The notes below the pieces were generated by a model, which was not told where the DNA came from, did not search any database, and worked only from the letters and a program-made list of their open reading frames with translations. Of a DNA stretch of 21,379 bases, positions 1-5,471 are shown piece by piece. Each line of letters opens with the position of its first letter. The stretch's first letter is position 1. The stretch comes from Bacteroidia bacterium (lineage in GTDB: Bacteria; Bacteroidota; Bacteroidia; Bacteroidales; Azobacteroidaceae), in NCBI GenBank assembly GCA_025996865.1, contig BNTV01000087.1, positions 1 to 21,379 on the forward strand, in the 5' to 3' direction. The translations under genes were made by a program, and so were the position numbers.

Positions 1-77
1 CTTTTTCCTGTCTTGAAGCCTGAGTCCAACGCTTGGCGTTGCTCTGGCGTTAATTGTGGTGTATTGACTCGTCCCAT
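1..77 (-). CDS. IS630-family transposase, N-terminal end (partial)
   Basis: The reverse strand gives an ATG at 77 followed by 25 open codons that run off the left edge. The peptide begins MGRVNTPQLTPEQRQAL and continues DSGFKTGK. The 'LTPEQRQAL..GFKTGK' pattern is the usual start of the helix-turn-helix region of IS630/Tc1-mariner-type transposases in Bacteroidota. The DDE catalytic domain lies outside the window, so I cannot tell whether the copy is intact. A TATCTTTG -7-type element lies just upstream on the same strand. The element abuts a truncated ATPase gene, which suggests insertion or deletion at this point. The family call rests on pattern recognition of a short peptide. Confidence 0.6.
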   Translation of the reverse strand, partial: MGRVNTPQLTPEQRQALDSGFKTGK

Positions 78-83
78 AGGGCA

Positions 84-91
84 CAAAGATA
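84..91 (-). promoter_or_regulatory. Transposase promoter, -7 element TATCTTTG
   Basis: Read on the reverse strand, TATCTTTG matches the Bacteroidota -7 consensus TAnnTTTG, 6 nt before the transposase ATG. No TTTG is found at the -33 position, and the leader would be almost absent, so the support is moderate. Confidence 0.35.
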
Positions 92-117
92 CAACTTTTT
101 TATAAATTAATTTTTAG

Positions 118-456
118 CACATACTTAGACTGTTTGAGTTAAACAAACCGGAATATTCCGAGAATGATGTAGAGTTGATTCTGAATGAAATTTTGGAAGA
201 AGAAAATGCCACTTTCAAAACTTACTGCGAAATGATTACCAAAGGGCAGTTGCGCTTGTTGCGAGCCATTGCCAAAGAGCGAAAAGTTTCAGCGCCGTTT
301 GAGGCTGGTTTTATGCGAAAATACGACCTCACAGCCACAAGCAGCGTAAAATTAGCATTAAAATCACTTTTGGATAAAACCCTGATTCTCAAAGATGAAG
401 ATGCGGGCTATTTTGTCTATGACCGGCTTTTCTCGTTGTGGTTGGAGAAATTGTAA
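118..456 (+). pseudogene. C-terminal remnant of an AAA+/STAND-like ATP-binding protein
   Basis: The frame is open from just after a stop at 115-117 to a TAA at 454-456, with no ATG near its beginning. The visible peptide (about 112 residues) includes ILNEILEEENATFKTYCEM and ends with FVYDRLFSLWLEKL. That is the usual C-terminal winged-helix tail of the archaeal-type ATPases (PF01637-like) common in Bacteroidota. Walker A, Walker B and the whole nucleotide-binding domain are missing, so this is a stump and not a gene. It directly abuts the IS630-like end, which probably removed the front. It stops 11 nt before the first SLOG gene, so the intact ATPase may once have been that gene's operon partner. 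Confidence 0.65.
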
Positions 457-467
457 ATCAATAAATT

Positions 468-983
468 ATGAGCAAAAATTCCCTTACCATCGGCATCACC
501 GGCCATCGCAACCTCCCGCCCAAATCCCTCCCGTCCATCCAACAGGAGCTAAAGTCATTTTACGAAAAAATAAAACAACAACATCCAACTGCCGAGATTT
601 CCGTTTTATCCTCCTTAGCAGCAGGCGCCGATACCCTCTGTGCCAAAGCAGCATTAGAAATGGGCTTCCGCTTAATCGTCCCCCTGCCAATGGAAGTCCA
701 AGAATATCGCAAAGATTTTTCAGCAGAAGCAGCAACAGAGTTCGACTGCTTGCTAACAAAAGCCGACCAAGTCTTTGTTGTTGCCCCGGAAGAGCCGAAG
801 CCGGAACCGTGCGAAAGAGGCTTTTATTACCGCCAGGCAGGAATTTATGTTGCCAAGCATTGCGACATCCTGCTGGCAATCTGGGACGGTGTTGGGAAAG
901 AAACGCCCGATGGCGCCGGAACGTATGAAACCATCAAATTGGCTTGGGAATATGGAGTGAATGTAAAACAGATAAAAACTTAA
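468..983 (+). CDS. SLOG-domain protein, copy 1
   Basis: A 171-residue soluble protein made of one Rossmann-like SLOG (SMF/DprA-LOG) domain. It has a GITGHR nucleotide-loop motif at residues 9-14, SSLAAGADTLCAKAAL at 48-63, the strand RLIVPLP near 68-74, a CDILLAIWDG strand near 132-141 and GAGTYETI near 149. SLOG proteins bind or process nucleotide-derived ligands (known for LOG phosphoribohydrolases, DprA, and the SLOG sensors of defence systems and TRPM channels). The ligand here is unknown. No partner domain is fused. It follows the ATPase stump by 11 nt and precedes the abiE promoter. Residues about 6-156 are encoded by a tract nearly identical to the second SLOG gene. With its promoter probably lost along with the ATPase front, its expression is uncertain. 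Confidence 0.75.
   Translation: MSKNSLTIGITGHRNLPPKSLPSIQQELKSFYEKIKQQHPTAEISVLSSLAAGADTLCAKAALEMGFRLIVPLPMEVQEYRKDFSAEAATEFDCLLTKADQVFVVAPEEPKPEPCERGFYYRQAGIYVAKHCDILLAIWDGVGKETPDGAGTYETIKLAWEYGVNVKQIKT
484..935 (+). repeat. Long direct repeat, copy 1 (SLOG gene-conversion tract)
   Basis: 452 nt align without gaps to 2342-2793 (offset 1858) with five mismatches by eye, three synonymous and two changing residues (Ser/Thr and Thr/Met). Similarity falls abruptly on both sides, although the flanking protein sequence is still homologous. Confidence 0.9.
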
Positions 984-991
984 AAAACAGT

Positions 992-1022
992 TTTGTTTGT
1001 TCAAAAAAATATATTACTTTTG
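992..1022 (+). promoter_or_regulatory. Promoter of the abiE-SLOG-FtsZ-like-channel operon
   Basis: TTTG at 992-995, a 19-nt spacer and TACTTTTG at 1015-1022 match the Bacteroidota sigma consensus (TTTG, N19-21, TAnnTTTG) in full. The predicted start is near 1027-1030, giving a leader of about 25 nt before the abiEi ATG at 1052. AbiEi-type antitoxins repress their own promoters, so an operator is expected here. I see no clean long inverted repeat. Confidence 0.7.
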
Positions 1023-1051
1023 AGAACTGATAATAGTAAAAATATCTATTA

Positions 1052-1645
1052 ATGGCTTGTGGAATAAAAAAAGATATTATTTTCGAGATTTATAAAGACA
1101 GTCGTACTGTATTTAGAATCAATGATATAACATTGCTTTTGGGCTATGTGGATAATTTGTTGTATCAAAAACTGAATTATTTTGTAAAACAGGGTAAATT
1201 GTTGAATCCAAGACGCGGAATTTACGCCAAACAAGGATATAAACTTGAAGAATTGGCGTGTATTCTCTACACGCCGACTTATATTTCGCTCGACTATGTT
1301 TTTCAGCGCAACAGCATCAATTTCCAGTTTGACAGTGCCATTACGAACATCACTTATCAAAATCGCGAATTAGAAATTGATAATCAGATAATCAGATATA
1401 GACAAATTAAGCGCGAAATTCTTGTTAATCCCGCAGGTATTTTACTTAACCAAAACAATATCAATATTGCCACGCCGGAACGTGCATTTTTAGACCAAAT
1501 CTATTTGAATAAAAATTCGTATTTTGACAGTCTTAATTCGTTGAAAATGGAAAAAATAAATAACTTATTGCCTGTTTATAATTCTCAATCGTTTAATAAA
1601 TCAGTAACAAAAATAATAAACAATGCTAAATATCCTCCAACATAG
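1052..1645 (+). CDS. abiEi: Type IV antitoxin / transcriptional regulator AbiEi
   Basis: 197 residues. The N-terminal part (about 10-60) is a winged helix, seen as FRINDITLLLG, then a recognition segment and the wing LLNPRRGIYAK. The C-terminal part carries the family signatures YISLDYVFQRNSINF (about 76-92) and ATPERAFLDQIYLN (about 141-154). AbiEi binds its own promoter and neutralises the AbiEii toxin without a stable toxin complex, which defines type IV systems. The ATG at 1052 is the first start after the promoter. The stop overlaps the abiEii start by 23 nt. The length is normal for the short (wHTH plus antitoxin domain) form. Base composition is clearly AT-richer than the flanking SLOG genes, which suggests a separate origin. 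Confidence 0.85.
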   Translation: MACGIKKDIIFEIYKDSRTVFRINDITLLLGYVDNLLYQKLNYFVKQGKLLNPRRGIYAKQGYKLEELACILYTPTYISLDYVFQRNSINFQFDSAITNITYQNRELEIDNQIIRYRQIKREILVNPAGILLNQNNINIATPERAFLDQIYLNKNSYFDSLNSLKMEKINNLLPVYNSQSFNKSVTKIINNAKYPPT

Positions 1646-2324
1646 ATTGCATTTGGTACAAATTCTGAAAGATATTTATTCAGACCGCGAATTGTCTGTT
1701 GTTTTGGGATTTAAGGGAGGAACGGCAGCGATGTTGTTTTACAATTTGCCACGTTTCTCGGTGGATTTGGATTTCAATTTGCTTGATAAACATTTTGCTG
1801 AAAAAGCGTATCAAAAAGTACGGAATATCATTTTGAAATACGGTAAAATACACGATGAGGCGCAAAAATTTTTCGGCGATTTGTTATCGCTTGATTACGG
1901 CAACGGTGAGCGAAATCTGAAAATTGATATTTCACACCGTCAGGATGATTATGATGAATACGAAATCAAAAATTTTCTCGGCGTTGGCGTTAGAACAATG
2001 AATATCAGTGATATGTTTGCACACAAATTGATTGCATTGCTTGGCAGAGGCGAACTTGTGAACCGCGATATTTTCGACTGCTGGTATTTTATGAAACAAG
2101 GAACGCCGATAAACAAGCAAATTGTGGAAATACTTGCGCAAAAACCCTTTGCCGATTATTTGCAGGATTGTATCAATCTGTTGGAACAGCCTCTCAAACA
2201 AAGTTTGCTCAATGGTATAGGCGATTTAGTTGATAATGATATAAAATCCTTTGTACGCAACAAGTTGCAGCAAGAAACCATCATGTTACTGAAAATGTAT
2301 CAACAATTTCCGATTTATAAATAG
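1623..2324 (+). CDS. abiEii: Type IV toxin AbiEii, nucleotidyltransferase
   Basis: 233 residues of the AbiEii (DUF1814) DNA polymerase beta-like nucleotidyltransferase family. Visible motifs are the glycine loop GFKGGTAAM (29-37), the metal-binding aspartates in SVDLDF (D48, D50), a third acidic residue in LKIDIS (D102), and the family-specific DMFAHKLIALLGRGE and NRDIFDCWYF segments (K135, D149, D152). Family members transfer nucleotides to tRNA acceptor ends and arrest growth, and AbiE loci give abortive phage resistance. All catalytic positions I can judge are present, so it is probably active. It starts inside abiEi (23-nt overlap), and one base separates its stop from the second SLOG gene, linking the toxin to the downstream system. 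Its last bases are the source of a 23-nt repeat found again at 5408. Confidence 0.87.
   Translation: MLNILQHRLHLVQILKDIYSDRELSVVLGFKGGTAAMLFYNLPRFSVDLDFNLLDKHFAEKAYQKVRNIILKYGKIHDEAQKFFGDLLSLDYGNGERNLKIDISHRQDDYDEYEIKNFLGVGVRTMNISDMFAHKLIALLGRGELVNRDIFDCWYFMKQGTPINKQIVEILAQKPFADYLQDCINLLEQPLKQSLLNGIGDLVDNDIKSFVRNKLQQETIMLLKMYQQFPIYK
2293..2315 (+). repeat. 23-nt direct repeat, copy 1 (abiEii 3' end)
   Basis: Identical over 23 nt to 5408-5430. Here it encodes the end of AbiEii (KMYQQFPI region), so this is the likely source copy. Confidence 0.85.
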
Positions 2325-2325
2325 C

Positions 2326-2862
2326 ATGAACGAAAATTTTTTTACCATCGGCATCACCGGCCATCGCAACCTCCCGCCCAAATCCCTCCCGTCCATCCAA
2401 CAGGAGCTAAAGTCATTTTACGAAAAAATAAAACAACAACACCCAACCGCCGAGATTACCGTTTTATCCTCCTTAGCAGCAGGCGCCGATACCCTCTGTG
2501 CCAAAGCAGCATTAGAAATGGGCTTCCGCTTAATCGTCCCCCTGCCAATGGAAGTCCAAGAATACCGCAAAGATTTTTCAGCAGAAGCAGCAACAGAGTT
2601 CGACTGCTTGCTAACAAAAGCCGACCAAGTCTTTGTTGTTGCCCCGGAAGAGCCGAAGCCGGAACCGTGCGAAAGAGGCTTTTATTACCGCCAGGCAGGA
2701 ATTTATGTTGCCAAGCATTGCGACATCCTGCTGGCAATCTGGGACGGTGTTGGGAAAGAAATGCCCGATGGCGCCGGAACGTATGAAACCATCCGGCTTG
2801 CCCGGAAATATGGAGTAACGATTAAAACAATAAATTCGATTGCTAATGACAACAAATTATAA
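2326..2862 (+). CDS. SLOG-domain protein, copy 2 (operon member)
   Basis: 178 residues, a single SLOG domain with GITGHR at 9-14, SSLAAGADTL at 48-57, RLIVPLP at 68-74, CDILLAIWDG at 132-141 and GAGTYETI at 149-156. It is about 98% identical to copy 1 across the converted tract, but has a different first ten residues (MNENFFTIGI) and C-terminus (RLARKYGVTIKTI and a short tail). One base separates it from abiEii, and the next gene starts 17 nt before its stop, so translation of all three is probably coupled. The inferred role is to make, cleave or sense a nucleotide signal that controls the FtsZ-like protein or the channel. The sequence does not say which. The flanking divergence makes this the likely original partner of the downstream genes. 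Confidence 0.77.
   Translation: MNENFFTIGITGHRNLPPKSLPSIQQELKSFYEKIKQQHPTAEITVLSSLAAGADTLCAKAALEMGFRLIVPLPMEVQEYRKDFSAEAATEFDCLLTKADQVFVVAPEEPKPEPCERGFYYRQAGIYVAKHCDILLAIWDGVGKEMPDGAGTYETIRLARKYGVTIKTINSIANDNKL
2342..2793 (+). repeat. Long direct repeat, copy 2 (SLOG gene-conversion tract)
   Basis: Counterpart of 484-935. Together the two copies flank the abiEi-abiEii pair as direct repeats, so recombination between them would excise the toxin-antitoxin and its promoter as a circle of about 1.86 kb. Confidence 0.9.
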
Positions 2863-3502
2863 AATATTCACCTTTGGAGGTGCAGGCGGAAATATTGCTA
2901 ATTATTTGCAACGAAGAGATATAATAAATAATGACCGCATTTTTTATTTCAATGGAGACAAATTTGCTGTTGAGCGATCTTCTTTAGAGAATAAATATTT
3001 TATTGAAAATCTTTCATCGTGTATTGGGCCACTCCGTAAAGAAACTGTAGAAAAGGTTTTTGAAGAGGAAATTGAATTGTTCGATAATTTGACAGATGAT
3101 GATTCATTTTATATCCTGTTAGGAGCACTGGCCGGATCAATAGGTAGCAGATTATTGATAAAAATGGCAGAATTGTTAGAGAAAAAAGGGAAAAAATTCG
3201 TTGCTATTGGTATTCTGCCGTTTGAATTTGAAAGCAGACGTAAAGAAGAAAAGGCGCTTTATGCGAGGGAAGAATTACAAAAAATCACATCAAACATCAT
3301 TGTAGTATCCAATGAAAACGTAAGAAATCTGTTTAAAGATTTGTCCATAATGGAAGCTTTTGACAAAGCGGACTATTATGCAACCGAAGTTATTATTGAA
3401 TTGTTATTGTCATCCCACGAAAAAAACAAAATAATCAGTGGTATTTTACAAAAAGACAATGCTGTTGCAGAGTCAATTATAAAAATAAAACAAACGAAAT
3501 AG
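2846..3502 (+). CDS. Small divergent FtsZ/tubulin-superfamily protein
   Basis: 218 residues from the ATG at 2846; a TTG at 2840 is in frame but less likely. The order of elements follows the FtsZ GTPase domain: FTFGGAGGN at 8-16 (loop T1, FtsZ GxGGxGGN), a strand FYFNGDKFAV at 33-42 (the NTDxQAL position), LLGALAGSIGS at 91-101 where FtsZ has AGMGGGTGTG (T4 signature), VAIGILPFEFESRR at 119-132 (FtsZ VTKPFxFEGxRR), IIVVSNENV at 151-159 (IxIPNxxL) and MEAFDKAD at 169-176 (LxAFxxAD). The T4 glycines are degenerate and the protein stops where the C-terminal T7-loop domain should begin. It may therefore bind nucleotide but lacks the part that activates a neighbour's GTPase in FtsZ. It overlaps the SLOG gene by 17 nt and precedes the channel by 7 nt. 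Confidence 0.7.
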   Translation: MTTNYKIFTFGGAGGNIANYLQRRDIINNDRIFYFNGDKFAVERSSLENKYFIENLSSCIGPLRKETVEKVFEEEIELFDNLTDDDSFYILLGALAGSIGSRLLIKMAELLEKKGKKFVAIGILPFEFESRRKEEKALYAREELQKITSNIIVVSNENVRNLFKDLSIMEAFDKADYYATEVIIELLLSSHEKNKIISGILQKDNAVAESIIKIKQTK

Positions 3503-3509
3503 TGAAACA

Positions 3510-5471
3510 ATGAAAAATAAGCTCCAAAAGAACATCGATCGTGCCTTATCGCAATCCATAGGTAGCCAATTAGCTTGGTTAAGCGTAGCCGTAGTGGTTG
3601 TATTCGGATTATTGCTGCTTGCCCGCTGTGTTATTTCCGGTGCGGAAAGTTTGGATTTCAGGGATTCAATCCTGCATTTTATCAATCCGGGAACTTCATA
3701 CAACAGTCAACCGGACGATGCGGATAAAATATGGGCGTTGATTATCGGACTTTTCGGTATGATTTTCATGAGCGGTCTGCTTATTTCTGTTTTCAATAAT
3801 ATTTTAGCTCGAAGAGTGGAAAAAATCCAAAATGGAAAGGTGTATTATTCGTTTGAAAATCATATTGTTATCATTGGTTTCGACAAGATGAGCATCGGTT
3901 TGGTCAAACAATTATCCGAAAAAGGGAATGAAATTGTTTTGCAAACTGTTCAACCGATACCACAAGTCCGGCATGAATTATTTTCAAATTTGAGTCCCGA
4001 CATCGAAAAAAAAGTGACATTGATTAGCGGAAACCGAACATCTATTGACGATTTGCAGAAATTACGCATCGACCAATGTGCGGAAATTTTTATCCTTGGC
4101 GAAAACGAAGAATACGACAACGATTCGATAAACATCGAATGTTTGAAAAAAATAGCTGAAATTCTTCCTGAGCAGAAGCAAAGAATCAGTTGCCATGTGT
4201 TGTTTGAATATCAATCGACATTTGCCGTTTTTCAACAACAAGATATTGATCTGAAAGGAAAAATTGATTTTGTCCCGTTTAATTATTACGAAACATGGGC
4301 GCAAAAAGTGTGGGTGGATGCGCCGGGCGAATATGCTCCTTTAGACCATGCTCCGATAACAGCCGACTCGAACAAACACGTTCATTTGGTGGTTTTAGGT
4401 ATGTCGAGTATGGGAGTGGCGATGGGTATTCAAGCCGCTCATATCTGTCATTTTCCCAATTTTGTAACGAAGTGCATCAAAACCCGTATCACGTTCATTT
4501 CGGATGATGCCGACCGGGAAATGAATTTCTTGTTGGGCAGATACAGGCATCTATTTGAAGAAATCGATTATATCTATCGCGATATAGATAACAAAAACAA
4601 TAATTTTGCAAATCCTGTGACCAAAAGGAAATTTACCGACATTGAATTTGAGTTTGTCAAAGCGCGTGTGGAGAATCCGGCTATTCAGCAATATCTGAAA
4701 GAATTAAGCGCACAAAAAGACTGTTATTTAACAATTGCCGTCTGTTTTTCCTACCCGCCGGCAGCCATCGCCGCCGGATTGTATTTACCTGACGAAGTGT
4801 ATCAAAGCAATGCACATATACTTATTCAACAGGAAACTTCATATTCTACAGTAAATCTGCTTGCTCACCAACAAGGAATTTTTCAAAAACACAAGAATGT
4901 CAAACCTTTCGGCATGCCGGATAATTGTTACAATTTGAAATACGCGGATGATTTATTGCCGATGCAGGTCAATTACGTATATGATTATTATTACCATAAT
5001 AAAAAGATTCCGGACAATATTCCTGTTTCTGAAATCTCAACTTTGTGGGATCGTTTGATCACTGCTCATAAATGGTCTAACCGTTATAATGCCAATACGA
5101 TTGAAATCAAAAAAAGGTCTTTCGCTATTCAAACGGATACTGTATTGGATGATGAACAAATTGATTTGATGGCGGAAGTCGAGCATAATCGTTGGAATAT
5201 CGAAAAACTGTTGATGGGGTATCGTGCTACTTCAAGGCAGGAAAAAAAGGAAATAGCATCCGACAAAAGTAAGAAAGAAGAGTACAAAAAAATGTTTGTA
5301 CACAATGATATATGTGCATACAAAGACTTACAAGATGATGCAACCGGTTCTAATGCAAATGAATATGACCGCTGCATTTCAGCAGCTTTGCCATTAATTA
5401 TAAAAACAAATGTATCAACAATTTCCGATTCTGCTTTTAGTCGATCCTCATTTTGTCGCTTTGCCGAATGA
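3510..5471 (+). CDS. Two-TM CASTOR/POLLUX-like channel with RCK domains and C-terminal RyR domain
   Basis: 653 residues. TM1 is about 20-42 and TM2 about 74-97, separated by a short pore-like segment with FINPGTSYN at 58-65, comparable to the DPGT pore region of CASTOR/POLLUX channels. A TrkA-N/RCK Rossmann domain starts at HIVIIGFDKMSIG (118-130). A second, RCK-like one starts at HLVVLGMSSMG (292-302). The region 555-630 is a RyR domain (EVEHNRWNIEKLLMGY, then VHNDICAYKDL and EYDRCI), known from ryanodine receptors and bacterial signalling proteins. The protein should sit in the inner membrane and conduct ions when ligand binds the RCK or RyR parts. Residues 634-653 come from a 23-nt copy of the abiEii end plus antisense GH92 sequence, so the original C-terminus and stop were lost. 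The 3' end overlaps the GH92 gene by 24 nt. Confidence 0.75.
   Translation: MKNKLQKNIDRALSQSIGSQLAWLSVAVVVVFGLLLLARCVISGAESLDFRDSILHFINPGTSYNSQPDDADKIWALIIGLFGMIFMSGLLISVFNNILARRVEKIQNGKVYYSFENHIVIIGFDKMSIGLVKQLSEKGNEIVLQTVQPIPQVRHELFSNLSPDIEKKVTLISGNRTSIDDLQKLRIDQCAEIFILGENEEYDNDSINIECLKKIAEILPEQKQRISCHVLFEYQSTFAVFQQQDIDLKGKIDFVPFNYYETWAQKVWVDAPGEYAPLDHAPITADSNKHVHLVVLGMSSMGVAMGIQAAHICHFPNFVTKCIKTRITFISDDADREMNFLLGRYRHLFEEIDYIYRDIDNKNNNFANPVTKRKFTDIEFEFVKARVENPAIQQYLKELSAQKDCYLTIAVCFSYPPAAIAAGLYLPDEVYQSNAHILIQQETSYSTVNLLAHQQGIFQKHKNVKPFGMPDNCYNLKYADDLLPMQVNYVYDYYYHNKKIPDNIPVSEISTLWDRLITAHKWSNRYNANTIEIKKRSFAIQTDTVLDDEQIDLMAEVEHNRWNIEKLLMGYRATSRQEKKEIASDKSKKEEYKKMFVHNDICAYKDLQDDATGSNANEYDRCISAALPLIIKTNVSTISDSAFSRSSFCRFAE
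5408..5430 (+). repeat. 23-nt direct repeat, copy 2 (rearrangement joint)
   Basis: Identical to 2293-2315 but read in another frame, where it encodes NVSTIS near the end of the channel protein. It lies exactly between the end of the RyR domain and the 3' end of the GH92 gene, as expected of a leftover scar from deletion or insertion of defence genes. Confidence 0.85.

Larger units (their letters stand above)
1..117 (-). mobile_element. Left-edge insertion sequence (IS630-like), one end only
   Basis: This covers the transposase start plus its AT-rich leader up to the point where the neighbouring ATPase reading frame becomes open (118). IS630 elements insert at TA dinucleotides. A TA occurs at several positions around 110-128, so the exact terminus and inverted repeat cannot be fixed from one end. 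The right boundary is an estimate. Confidence 0.4.

Noticed and set aside
496..879. Long reverse-strand open frame across the SLOG gene, repeated at 2456-2737
   Set aside because: It is antisense to the SLOG coding sequence, is repeated only because the SLOG tract is duplicated, and has no recognisable domain.
395..928. 177-codon + frame overlapping the ATPase stump and SLOG copy 1
   Set aside because: The composition (Arg/Pro/Ser-rich) is typical of an out-of-frame reading of SLOG; the SLOG frame has clear motifs.
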